Below are positions 5,659 to 13,563 of a DNA stretch of 15,612 bases, piece by piece. The position numbers were made by a program, and so were the translations under genes. The stretch is taken from contig DBYC01000055.1 in assembly GCA_002310035.1 (NCBI GenBank), forward strand, positions 1 to 15,612. Reading direction: 5' to 3'. Within the stretch, counting starts at the first letter, position 1. Each line of letters starts with the position of its first letter. A model generated the notes under the pieces. The model did not search any database. It saw nothing but the letters and a program-made list of their open reading frames with translations, and had not been told where the DNA came from. Origin of the DNA: a bacterium UBP6_UBA1196 (GTDB lineage Bacteria > UBP6 > UBA1177).

Positions 5659-8111
5659 ACGTTCTTCTTCGATCTTTTCTTTCTTAAATCAGCGATCCAT
5701 CTGATAATTACAGGAAAAAATACCAGGTTTACAAGAGTCACCATGACGATTCCTATCGAAGCCATGATTCCGATCGACTGCAGGCCTTTATGTTTGGCGA
5801 GCGCGACGCTGCCGAAGCCTACCAGAGTCGTGAGCGACGAATAGAAAACGGAACCGCCGGTGTTTTTGAGGTTTTCGATCATTTTATCGGGCGCGGAGCG
5901 GTAGCGGTAGTAGATGTGAATCGCCGAATCTATGCCCGTTCCGATGACGGTGGGAATGATTATCATATTGAAAACATTGAATTTTATGCCGCAGCAGACT
6001 GCCACGAGGATCATCCACAGAATACCGGCCGCAAGCGGAAGGAAAACGACGAAAGCGTTTACAAACGAGCGGTAAAGGAGGACAAGAACAATGAAAACCG
6101 AGCAGAAGGCGAAAACTATCGCGAGCGGAACATGGTATTCGATTACCTTTTTGATTTCCGAAAGGAGCATGTACGAGCCTAACAGTCGGTAACTATTAAT
6201 GTTTCCACGAATTGTTCCGAACTCGTCTATTATTGTCATAACATCGTTGACATCTGATTTGTTTCCTCCGAGAGCAACCATTATGAACCTGTCGGAAGAG
6301 CCGTCTTTCAGTGAAAGTTTGTCTGTGATCCAGTCAGGCAGTTTCTCCTTTTCCATGACTGATGAAACTTCAAGGTAAGGTTTGAATTCCTTATTGTATT
6401 TATCAATTTCTTCTGTAGTAAAAAGATTTATTTTTCTTTCGATCAACTTCTTTATATCTTTAATGATTTTAATTTTTTCCTCCTGATATTCCGGAAGAAA
6501 AGTGTATATTGATATAAAATCCTTAAATTCAATGGAAGTCAGGTTTTCAGCCTTCATTTTCGCCAGAGCTCTTGTGGCATCCTCAGTTTCTTCGGCAGAA
6601 TTTGTAACAATAAAAGACGGAAGTCCCGTTGAAATAGCATCGGTTTTTTCCCGTTTCTGGGCGGCAATATAACGGTTTGTGATGCTGTCCTCATACTTTC
6701 CCGGGAAAGTCAGGTTGTCGAAATCATACTCGATTTCGCCGAATCTCACGGAAATAACAGCTACAGCCGTGATAATAAGGAAAATGATAAAAACTTTTGA
6801 CGGATCTTTCGAAAATTCAGTGTAGAGCGAGGCCAGAAAACCTGTTGTCCGCGCCTTTATCCGCAACGGTCTCATTCTGTCGAAGAAGAAGACGATCGAC
6901 GGAAAGAAAAACATGATCGCAAGAAAAGATGTCGAAACACCGAGCGCGGCAGCCAGACCGAAATCGGAAAATCCTTTAAAATCGATCATTATCAGAGAGA
7001 AGAAAGCCGCCACGGTCGTTATCGCACCGCAGAAAATCGACGGCATTACGACCGGCATCGACTTCATGAGGGCTTCTTCTGTGTTTGCTGAAGTTTCTGC
7101 CTGTTCACTGAATCTTCCCAGAAGATGGATCGAAAAATCGATTCCCAGACCGTAGAGTATCGTGAACGAAAACGCAGAAATTATGTTGAACCCGCCGACA
7201 AAGAACTGCATTGCAGAAATCGCGCTCAGAACTCCCGACGAAAGCGGGAAAAAGACGATGAGAAGTGCGCGCAACGACCTGAAATAAAAAATTATCGTAA
7301 GCGAAAGGAGGATGATGCAGATTGCCAGAGTTGAAAAGACATCATTGTAAATCGCTGTCATTTCACGCAGTTTGTTGCGGAAATTCCCCCCTGCCTCGAC
7401 TTCTACTCCGAGTTTTTCAGGCTGGACCTCGGCGATCGCCTTTTCAAGCAGATCGACTATTTTTTTACTGTCGGCGACATTGGTTTCACCGCCTGCAGGA
7501 CGCACTTTCATCGCGACATAAGTTCCGTTTTCGACTTCATAGAACTTGTCCATTTTATATTTCGTGCGGTAGCTTTCCGCCCTTTCAAGAACTTCATCCA
7601 TTTTTGAAGTCAAGTTGTCCGATTCTTTAGCGTTTTCAGAATTATTTTCAGAACTTGCATCTGATTCTCCGCTCAAAGAAAGTTCCCTTTTCACAGCTTC
7701 GGCAATTTGTCTCTGGACTTCTGTTTTTATCCTTTGAAGCTCATCCAGTGTCGCAAAAAGAAGGGCGTTTTTTTCCAGATATTCGACATCTCTGTCAAAT
7801 TCGACAAACCTGACAAGCGGATTTCCGTCGATTTTTTCCTTGACGAGCCGCAGAGCTTCGATGTTTTTTTCACGGTTCGGAGAGTGAGCGACGACGAGAA
7901 CTGTCGAATAACTGCCGACTATATCCTCCATTTTTTCAAGTTCCAGGACCATTTCGTTGTCGCCTTTGAAAAGGGCGCGGATATCAGTGTCGATTTTCAG
8001 GTTGTTTTTGATGTAAAACAGTTCCAGAGCCGTAACGATTGCAAGACATAGCATCATAAACCATGTGTGTCTTGCCGAAAAACTTATGAATTTTTTGTAG
8101 AAATTGTTCAA
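5655..8111 (-). CDS. RND superfamily exporter, MMPL/HAE3 type
   Basis: An 818-residue inner-membrane proton-driven exporter in two homologous halves, each one transmembrane helix, a large periplasmic loop and a block of five helices. The first block carries YGLGIDFSIHLLGRF (Asp325) and the second TGIDSAIHIYYRY (Asp728); these GxxxD aspartates in TM4 and TM10 are the proton-relay positions of this superfamily. The length and absence of a C-terminal soluble domain fit the HAE3/predicted-exporter group (HpnN-like, COG1033-like), which moves lipids or hydrophobic compounds; the substrate is unknown. Residues about 145-168 form a Ser/Asn/Glu-rich linker. The start is a TTG with GAGG upstream, 15 nt after the def stop, making it last in the operon. 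The second periplasmic loop (coding 6361-6540) is strikingly AT-rich compared with the rest of the gene. No adaptor or outer-membrane channel gene is adjacent. Confidence 0.9.
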   Translation of the reverse strand: MNNFYKKFISFSARHTWFMMLCLAIVTALELFYIKNNLKIDTDIRALFKGDNEMVLELEKMEDIVGSYSTVLVVAHSPNREKNIEALRLVKEKIDGNPLVRFVEFDRDVEYLEKNALLFATLDELQRIKTEVQRQIAEAVKRELSLSGESDASSENNSENAKESDNLTSKMDEVLERAESYRTKYKMDKFYEVENGTYVAMKVRPAGGETNVADSKKIVDLLEKAIAEVQPEKLGVEVEAGGNFRNKLREMTAIYNDVFSTLAICIILLSLTIIFYFRSLRALLIVFFPLSSGVLSAISAMQFFVGGFNIISAFSFTILYGLGIDFSIHLLGRFSEQAETSANTEEALMKSMPVVMPSIFCGAITTVAAFFSLIMIDFKGFSDFGLAAALGVSTSFLAIMFFFPSIVFFFDRMRPLRIKARTTGFLASLYTEFSKDPSKVFIIFLIITAVAVISVRFGEIEYDFDNLTFPGKYEDSITNRYIAAQKREKTDAISTGLPSFIVTNSAEETEDATRALAKMKAENLTSIEFKDFISIYTFLPEYQEEKIKIIKDIKKLIERKINLFTTEEIDKYNKEFKPYLEVSSVMEKEKLPDWITDKLSLKDGSSDRFIMVALGGNKSDVNDVMTIIDEFGTIRGNINSYRLLGSYMLLSEIKKVIEYHVPLAIVFAFCSVFIVLVLLYRSFVNAFVVFLPLAAGILWMILVAVCCGIKFNVFNMIIIPTVIGTGIDSAIHIYYRYRSAPDKMIENLKNTGGSVFYSSLTTLVGFGSVALAKHKGLQSIGIMASIGIVMVTLVNLVFFPVIIRWIADLRKKRSKKNV

Positions 8112-8126
8112 AAAAGAACCTCGCTT

Positions 8127-8717
8127 TTATTCTTTGCCGTAAAGTTCCGTCTCGGTTTTCGAACCGTTTTCACGAACCGCGCCGAGAAATTTTTTGACTT
8201 TTTTGAGGGCGATTCCCCTTTTGAGAGAACTGATCTTGTCAATGAAAAGAACGCCGTCGAGATGGTCGTTTTCATGCTGGATCGCGACAGCAGTAAGACC
8301 GGTTGCCTTGATTTCCTGAGGATTTCCGTCAATATCGAAATACTTGCAGACGATTTTTTCGGCACGCTCGACATCGGCATTGTATTTCGGCACGCTTAGG
8401 CACCCTTCTCCGTATACTATTTTTCCTTCTTTTTCGGTAATTTCGGGATTTATGAAAGCTACCGGACGGAATTCCGCGCTTTTCGGCTTTTCACCGTTCT
8501 CCTCGGCCTTTACAAAATCCAGGTATCCGAAATCTATGACAAAAATCCGCAGTGAAACGCCTACCTGAGGACCCGCGATGCCAAGACCATCGGCCGCGCG
8601 CATCGTATCAGCCATATTTTTCGCAAGTTCTTTGAGTTCTTCGTTGAATTTGGTGACTTCTTTCGCCTTTTCGCGCAAAACTTTGTCGCCGACAGTCGAA
8701 ATATGCAGTAATGCCAT
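8127..8717 (-). CDS. def: Peptide deformylase
   Basis: Removes the formyl group from N-terminal formylmethionine of new proteins at the ribosome. All three family motifs are present: GLGIAGPQ (residues 44-51), EGCLS (104-108) and HENDH (148-152), giving metal ligands Cys106, His148 and His152 and catalytic Glu149. The first motif has Gly where most enzymes have a second Ala (GIAAPQ). The length of 196 residues is slightly long, with an extension around residues 65-85 and a charged C-terminal tail after the last helix. The ATG has AGGAGA just upstream, overlapping the end of the YchF-like gene (8 nt gap). Operon pairing with prfB and a YchF relative is consistent with a translation-linked role. 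No fmt gene is seen in this window. Confidence 0.97.
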   Translation of the reverse strand: MALLHISTVGDKVLREKAKEVTKFNEELKELAKNMADTMRAADGLGIAGPQVGVSLRIFVIDFGYLDFVKAEENGEKPKSAEFRPVAFINPEITEKEGKIVYGEGCLSVPKYNADVERAEKIVCKYFDIDGNPQEIKATGLTAVAIQHENDHLDGVLFIDKISSLKRGIALKKVKKFLGAVRENGSKTETELYGKE

Positions 8718-8725
8718 TGTTTCTC

Positions 8726-9748
8726 CTAAACATTGAATCTGAAATTGATAATATCGCCGTCCTTAACGACATATTCCTTGCCCTCAAGCCGGTAAGCCGC
8801 AGCTTTTTTGCACTCAGCCTCGCTTCCGTATTTGATGAAATCGTCGAAGTGAACGACTTCGGCACGGATAAAGCCGCGCTGGATATCGGAGTGGATCTTT
8901 CCAGCCGCATATAACGCCGGAGTGCCGTTCTTGATCGGCCATGCGCGGACTTCGTCACTTCCCGCTGTGAGGAACGAAATCAGTCCGAGTGCCGAATAAG
9001 CGCTTTTTATAAAGCGGACCGAAGCACTTTCCGTCAGACCGTAATCTTTCAAAAATTCTGCTTGTTCTTCCGGAGAGAGTTCTGACAGTTCGACTTCAAG
9101 CGGCGCGCTGACACAGAAATATGAGATTCCGTCGGCGGAAAGCTGCTTTGCAAGCGCTTCGGGAACAGTCTGTTCGCCTTCGGGCTGGTTGAGAAGGACG
9201 ATAATCTTTTTCAGCGAAAGAAAATTGTAGTTCGCGATAAGTTCCATCTCTTCAGGAGATACAGTGTCCGGAGCCGGAAATTCGCCGTTTTCAAAAAGAT
9301 CGCGCAGCCTTTGCAGGATCTTAAGTTCAGGCGGATTTTTCTTTTCCTTCATCTCGCGCTCAAGCCGTTTCTCGATCACAACAAAATCGGTAAGTATCAG
9401 ATCTTCCTTGATTTTTTGATATTCAGTTGCAGCATCCGTCGCATCCGAAGTCATCAAAGAGTCGAAATTTCTCAAAGTCACGATCAGAAGATCGGCTTTC
9501 TGGATCAGATTTTTTACTTTTGCAGGAATTGCCGTTTCTTTTGACGGGGGAACAGTGTAGTCGCTGAGAACGAATTCGCTGTAGGTTTTCTTTTTCGGAT
9601 TATATATTTCCGCAAGTCTGTCGATTCTTTCGTCGGGAACTTTAATCGTGCCGACAGTTTCCTCTTTTTTGCCGCTCTCGATTCCTGTCAAAGCCTGAAA
9701 AACCGTGCTTTTGCCGGAAAACGGCAGTCCAATCAAAGCTGCTTTCAT
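8726..9748 (-). CDS. Divergent YchF/Obg-type P-loop NTPase with C-terminal TGS-like domain
   Basis: A 340-residue cytoplasmic protein related to YchF/OLA1, the ribosome-associated, ATP-preferring member of the Obg group. The P-loop is intact (GLPFSGKST, residues 7-15). A NQPE motif after a hydrophobic strand matches the unusual NxxE G4 motif of YchF. The C-terminal 80 residues (VRAWPIKNGTPA, then GKIHSDIQRGFIRAEV, ending DGDIINFRFNV) are a clear match to the YchF TGS domain. However, the DIAG-type G3 motif is replaced by SDYTVPPSK with no glycine, and the conserved G2 segment (PFxTIEPN in YchF) and part of switch II appear deleted, so the protein is about 20 residues shorter than the usual 363. 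It is probably a paralogous subfamily and not the orthologue of E. coli YchF, so I give no symbol. The ATG has GAGGTG upstream; gaps are 24 nt before and 8 nt after. Confidence 0.85.
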   Translation of the reverse strand: MKAALIGLPFSGKSTVFQALTGIESGKKEETVGTIKVPDERIDRLAEIYNPKKKTYSEFVLSDYTVPPSKETAIPAKVKNLIQKADLLIVTLRNFDSLMTSDATDAATEYQKIKEDLILTDFVVIEKRLEREMKEKKNPPELKILQRLRDLFENGEFPAPDTVSPEEMELIANYNFLSLKKIIVLLNQPEGEQTVPEALAKQLSADGISYFCVSAPLEVELSELSPEEQAEFLKDYGLTESASVRFIKSAYSALGLISFLTAGSDEVRAWPIKNGTPALYAAGKIHSDIQRGFIRAEVVHFDDFIKYGSEAECKKAAAYRLEGKEYVVKDGDIINFRFNV

Positions 9749-9772
9749 ATTTTCACCTCTGAAAATTGTTGA

Positions 9773-10486
9773 TCATTTGATTTTAAAATCGGGCATTATA
9801 GTCAAGACCCTTGAATCGAGTTTCGTCGGTACAAAACTGATTTTATTACCTTTTTTAAGCATAATAAGCGGAACGAAAGCCATGTTTTCCGCATCTAAAG
9901 GATCAATTATGCCGTCTTTTATCCTGTAAGTGTGTTCAATTCTGTATTTTCCGTTAAGCTTTGTAAACGCTCCGTTTTTCGCCCGCTGCTGAATTTTTAT
10001 AGAAACAACGACCTTTTTATTAAGCTCGTCATAAAACGAATTTTCAACAATCGCTTCGATTACTTCCTCTTTCGGAACGGTGCTTTCGGAGCTTTTTTTA
10101 ACAAAAATATCGGAATTTTCATAAGTATTCTGGCGTTTTGTGGTTATTTCCGAAACATCGATATCGATATTTTTCAACATTTCGAAAAGGCTGTCAGGGG
10201 TCGTCGTCGGGAAAAAAAGGTCTTTTCCCAGAATTTCGACATTGAGATCGCGGATTTTTGAATTCATCTCCTCCCTGAGCGCTTTCGGATTTATTCCGTC
10301 GGCAATTTTGACAAGAACACCGCCGTTTTTAGCGACCCATGACTGCGCGATCATCGGAAGCCACGAGCCGTCGACGCTTTTCAAAACAAAGGGCATGGCT
10401 TGAATATCGGAAAACAGCAGTATAAAAAGTGCAAGAAGCGTGAGTTTGCAGAATAAAAACTTATTTTTTCGATTTTGCTCTTTCAT
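9773..10486 (-). CDS. Exported protein of unknown function
   Basis: I do not recognise this 237-residue protein. It has a basic N-terminus (MKEQNRKNKF), a hydrophobic core (LTLLALFILLF, about residues 16-26) and a plausible signal peptidase I site after SDIQA, so it is probably periplasmic. There is no lipobox Cys. The mature part is mixed alpha/beta by eye. Residues about 55-105 look helical (INPKALREEMNSKIRDL), a Lys/Glu/Ser-rich stretch follows around 110-145, and a strand-rich C-terminal half contains VVVSIKIQQRAKNG and IEHTYRIKDGII. Its start overlaps the 3' end of lgt by 26 nt, with AAGGTG upstream, so it is co-translated with Lgt. The conserved position among translation and envelope genes suggests an envelope role, but this is inference. 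Confidence 0.75.
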   Translation of the reverse strand: MKEQNRKNKFLFCKLTLLALFILLFSDIQAMPFVLKSVDGSWLPMIAQSWVAKNGGVLVKIADGINPKALREEMNSKIRDLNVEILGKDLFFPTTTPDSLFEMLKNIDIDVSEITTKRQNTYENSDIFVKKSSESTVPKEEVIEAIVENSFYDELNKKVVVSIKIQQRAKNGAFTKLNGKYRIEHTYRIKDGIIDPLDAENMAFVPLIMLKKGNKISFVPTKLDSRVLTIMPDFKIK

Positions 10487-11357
10487 TTGCGGTCACCTTC
10501 TGTTCCAGCCTCGGCTGTTTTTTGTGAAAATGCCAAAGCATGAAAATTCCGAAAATTATAAACGGCATGCTGAGATACTGCCCCATCGTCAAACCTTCCT
10601 CAAGCACCTGATATTCCTTGATGAACTCGATGCAGAAGCGGAAAGAGAAATAAAGAATGAGAAACATCGCCGTGTAAAGCCCTGACTTTCTGTGGTCTTT
10701 GCGGACGAACGAAACGGTGAGCATGATCATCAGGATCACAAAAGCGCCGAATGCCTCGTAAAGCTGCGACGGATGGCGTACCGGCCAGTAATTTATCAGA
10801 CATTCCATCTTTGAAATGTCGCAATGTCCGCTTGCCGCGTTTATCGCGAGTTTCATATCGTCGGGATTTCTCAAAAACTTGAAACCCCAGGGAACGGCCG
10901 TAATTCTGCCGACGATCTCGCTGTTGAAGAAGTTGCCGAGTCTGACAAACGTCGCTCCCATGATCCCCGGGAAAACGACACCGTCGGCAAGATCGGTGAA
11001 TGAAAGTTTGTATTTTTTCGCGACGCAGAGGACTGCAACGATAAGCCCGATCGTCGCACCGTGGCTTGCAATGCCGCCTTTGTAGACTTTGAGAATTTCA
11101 AGCGGATGGCTGAAATAATATTCAGGCTCGTAAAAAATGCAGTGGACAAGGCGGGCACCTATGACTGTCGCGATGACGCCCCAGATCAGCAGATCGTCCG
11201 CGACTTTGTCGGGAAAGCCGTATTTTCTGTAAATTCTGCGGGCGAGATAAAAGCCGATAAAAATAGCCGTAGCGAACAGGATCCCGTAGTATCTGAGCTG
11301 CAACGGCCCGATATTGGCGATAATCGGATCAATATTCCAAACAATGTACTGCTCCAT
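10461..11357 (-). CDS. lgt: Prolipoprotein diacylglyceryl transferase
   Basis: An inner-membrane enzyme that transfers diacylglycerol from phosphatidylglycerol to the lipobox cysteine of prolipoproteins, the first step of lipoprotein maturation. About seven hydrophobic helices span 298 residues. Key signatures are LRYYGILFA near the N-terminus, GGIASHGA with His99 corresponding to catalytic His103 of E. coli, RLGNFFNSEIVGR (139-151), RHPSQLYEA (194-202), and FRFCIEFIKEYQ in a late helix. The periplasmic stretch before RHPSQ holds two cysteines (HCDISKMEC), which could form a disulfide. The ATG has GGAG 7 nt upstream and lies 26 nt after prfB. The first gene of the same operon encodes a lipoprotein, an expected substrate. 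Its 3' end overlaps the next gene. Confidence 0.97.
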   Translation of the reverse strand: MEQYIVWNIDPIIANIGPLQLRYYGILFATAIFIGFYLARRIYRKYGFPDKVADDLLIWGVIATVIGARLVHCIFYEPEYYFSHPLEILKVYKGGIASHGATIGLIVAVLCVAKKYKLSFTDLADGVVFPGIMGATFVRLGNFFNSEIVGRITAVPWGFKFLRNPDDMKLAINAASGHCDISKMECLINYWPVRHPSQLYEAFGAFVILMIMLTVSFVRKDHRKSGLYTAMFLILYFSFRFCIEFIKEYQVLEEGLTMGQYLSMPFIIFGIFMLWHFHKKQPRLEQKVTANERAKSKK

Positions 11358-11383
11358 TTAAAGCTCCAAAAATATCAATAATT

Positions 11384-12499
11384 TTAACTATTTTCCCCTT
11401 CTTTAAGAAGAAAATCCTCCATAAATTCATCCAGGATCGGTTCGCCGTCAAGCACCGCATCGGCGTTTCCCGTCTCGAAATCGGTCCGATGATCCTTAAC
11501 CATTTTGTATGGGTGGAGAACATAGCTTCTTATCTGGCTTCCGAAATCGATACCCTTCTTCTGTTTTTCGATTTCCGAAGACTCCTCGTGTTTCTTTTCA
11601 AGTTCGAATTCGTAAAGGCGAGACTTCAATATCTTCATCGCCGTCGCCTTGTTTTTGTGCTGACTTCTGTCGTTCTGGCACTGGACGACGATGCCTGTCG
11701 GAATATGGGTTATCCTTATCGCGGAATCTGTTTTGTTGACATGCTGACCGCCGGCGCCGCCTGAACGGTAAGTGTCTATCTTCAAATCCTTTTCATCGAT
11801 CTCGATTTCGATCGAATCATCGATTTCAGGCGTTACGAAAACGCTTGCGAACGATGTATGCCGCCGCTTGTTGGCATCGAACGGACTTATCCTGACAAGC
11901 CTGTGGACACCGATTTCGGCTTTGAGATAGCCGTAAGCATAGTCGCCTTCCGCGATAAAAGTGATATTTTTTATCGCCGTAGCGTCATCTCCTGTAATTT
12001 TATCAATTATTTCAATCGAATACCCTTTGCGCTCACACCATCTCGCATACATTCTCGAAAGCATTACAGCCCAGTCCTGAGACTCTCTGCCGCCGGCGCC
12101 TGCGTTGATGCTGACGATCGCGTTCATAAGGTCTGTCTTTCCGCCGAGCATTTTCTGAAATTCGATCCTTCCGACAAGTTCGTCGGTCTGCCTGAGCATA
12201 AGCTCCGCCTCGCCTTCGATCGAAGGATCGTCGTCTATCAGCTCTTTTGCAACGCTCAGTTCCTCGATCTCCGATTCAAGTCTGGAAAAAAGTTCCAGAT
12301 TGTTTTCCAGAACGCGTTTTTCCTTGTTGAGAGCCGCCATTTTCGCGGTATCAGACCAGATTTCAGGCAGATCGAGCTGTTTTTTAAGCTCTTCAAGACG
12401 CTCTCTTTTTGAATTTATGCTGAGCGATTCAAAGAAAATTTTCGATTTCTGGTCAAGTTCGGCAAGTTTTTGTTCCAAGTCCTTAGAAGTTAAAGGCAT
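11384..12499 (-). CDS. prfB: Peptide chain release factor 2, without programmed frameshift
   Basis: Recognises UAA and UGA stop codons and triggers peptidyl-tRNA hydrolysis on the ribosome. The SPF anticodon-like motif that defines RF2 is in VRISPFDANK (residues 205-207), and the catalytic GGQ is in GGAGGQHVNK (250-252). I start at the ATG at 12499, 2 nt after the preceding stop and about 8 nt after GGTGG; with this start the motif positions equal those of E. coli RF2. Upstream in-frame TTG (12514) and GTG (12511) starts would add 5 or 4 residues and overlap the previous gene. The gene is one continuous frame: the CTTTGAC +1 frameshift site of many bacteria is absent at the homologous place (before SKRERLEE). 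The length of 371 residues is normal. RF2 autoregulation by frameshifting is therefore not expected here. Confidence 0.96.
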   Translation of the reverse strand: MPLTSKDLEQKLAELDQKSKIFFESLSINSKRERLEELKKQLDLPEIWSDTAKMAALNKEKRVLENNLELFSRLESEIEELSVAKELIDDDPSIEGEAELMLRQTDELVGRIEFQKMLGGKTDLMNAIVSINAGAGGRESQDWAVMLSRMYARWCERKGYSIEIIDKITGDDATAIKNITFIAEGDYAYGYLKAEIGVHRLVRISPFDANKRRHTSFASVFVTPEIDDSIEIEIDEKDLKIDTYRSGGAGGQHVNKTDSAIRITHIPTGIVVQCQNDRSQHKNKATAMKILKSRLYEFELEKKHEESSEIEKQKKGIDFGSQIRSYVLHPYKMVKDHRTDFETGNADAVLDGEPILDEFMEDFLLKEGENS

Positions 12500-12501
12500 T
12501 T

Positions 12502-13341
12502 TTATTTCCACCAAAGATTTTCAACATTTATTTTCGCGCCGTATTCCGTCATCATCCTGTCGCGGTATTCATCCCATTTTTCAGTGCCGTATTTCGCGAT
12601 CAGCTCCTCAACAATCAGCGGATACGCGAGATTGAAGGTCAGATGCCTTTTGTAGGCAAAACCGGCGATCTCGATTATTGTATAAAAGTTCTCGCTGTCA
12701 AGATATGGCCCCAGTATTTCACCGGGAAAACTCGCCAGGACATCGTCTTTCCACGATTCTCCCATCACATCAGGGCTGTAAAGCCCCCAGTCGCCGTTGT
12801 TGCGTGCCAAAATTTCATCATCGGAAAGGCTTGCCGAAAGGATCCTGATGTTTGCGCCGTTGCGAAGCTGCTGAGCGATGTCGTCGGCCTTCTTTTTGTT
12901 TGAAACTCTCACCGCATAAAGGCGGTAAAGCTTTTCGCGCAGAAATCTGTCCTTGTTTTCGATGTAATACTGCCGCACTGCCTCGTCGTCGATCGCGTAA
13001 ACCTCGTGCTTTGTCCTGCGGCTCATGTATTCCACAATCGTTTTTCGTTTGAAGTCATCGATTTTATTGCGTATTTCAGGAATATCCTCTACTCCTTCGC
13101 TCTTTCCCATTTCGTAAAGGAATTTTTCGGAAAGTTCTCTGAAAAGATAGTTTTTCCTCATCTCCTCCGAGTCGGACATGTTGTTCTGCCGCAGCCACAG
13201 GTTGTATTTCAGCTTGAAATCTGAAACCGAGACAACATCGCCTTTGAAAACATAGACTATCGAATCATCATTCAGTTTTCCGCACGAAATCACAAAAACA
13301 ACGGAAATCACTATAAAAAAGGCTCTAAAAAAACGATCCAT
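12502..13341 (-). CDS. Parvulin-like (PpiC/SurA-type) lipoprotein foldase, probably lacking isomerase residues
   Basis: A 279-residue predicted lipoprotein. After a hydrophobic signal (residues 7-18) comes the lipobox VISC (Cys20), so it should be lipidated by Lgt and anchored to a membrane on the periplasmic side. Residues about 30-125 are helical and SurA_N-like. Residues about 132-227 form a parvulin-type domain recognised by NNGDWGLYSPDVM and then FPGEILGPYLDSENFY. Two histidines normally in the parvulin active site seem missing: the first strand reads KLYRLYAVRV instead of ARHIL-like, and the last reads FYTIIEI instead of YHIIKV. It is therefore probably a chaperone for exported or outer-membrane proteins, not an active prolyl isomerase. 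The ATG has AAGGA just upstream. It is the first gene of the seven-gene minus-strand operon; the stop is 2 nt before prfB. Confidence 0.82.
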   Translation of the reverse strand: MDRFFRAFFIVISVVFVISCGKLNDDSIVYVFKGDVVSVSDFKLKYNLWLRQNNMSDSEEMRKNYLFRELSEKFLYEMGKSEGVEDIPEIRNKIDDFKRKTIVEYMSRRTKHEVYAIDDEAVRQYYIENKDRFLREKLYRLYAVRVSNKKKADDIAQQLRNGANIRILSASLSDDEILARNNGDWGLYSPDVMGESWKDDVLASFPGEILGPYLDSENFYTIIEIAGFAYKRHLTFNLAYPLIVEELIAKYGTEKWDEYRDRMMTEYGAKINVENLWWK

Positions 13342-13378
13342 AATTCCTTCGGAACAAAATCACCTCAAAAAACGCGAA

Positions 13379-13406
13379 ATTTTAAAGAAAAGCTGGGAAA
13401 AGGCAA
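13379..13406 (-). promoter_or_regulatory. Promoter of the seven-gene minus-strand operon
   Basis: On the minus strand TTGCCT (13406-13401), a 16-nt spacer and TAAAAT (13384-13379), 37 nt before the ATG of the lipoprotein gene. It shares the -35 context ATTCTTGCC with the OsmC gene promoter in this window. Confidence 0.5.
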
Positions 13407-13472
13407 GAATTTATCGGACTACGGAGAGAAAAAATGAGATAAAAATGCAAGCTGCCAAAACCGGAATATATA

Positions 13473-13500
13473 TTGCAAAAAAAATCGTTCGCGTTATAAC
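13473..13500 (+). promoter_or_regulatory. Promoter of the ArsB/NhaD-type transporter gene
   Basis: TTGCAA (13473-13478), a 16-nt spacer and TATAAC (13495-13500), 63 nt before the ATG, which has GAGGTG upstream. It diverges from the operon promoter about 70 nt away. Confidence 0.5.
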
Positions 13501-13563
13501 AGCGGGTTTTTTCGAGCTGAGCTTTGCAAAAAGTTTCAGCCTTTAAATAAATGAGGTGCGATC

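Noticed and set aside
12420..12450. CTTTGA near the start of prfB as a possible programmed frameshift site
   Set aside because: In the required phase there is a TGA shortly upstream with no start codon between, no Shine-Dalgarno-like element precedes it, and the real frame is continuous.
13342..13563. Possible small gene in the 222-nt divergent spacer
   Set aside because: No open frame with a ribosome binding site; the space is explained by two divergent promoters and leaders.
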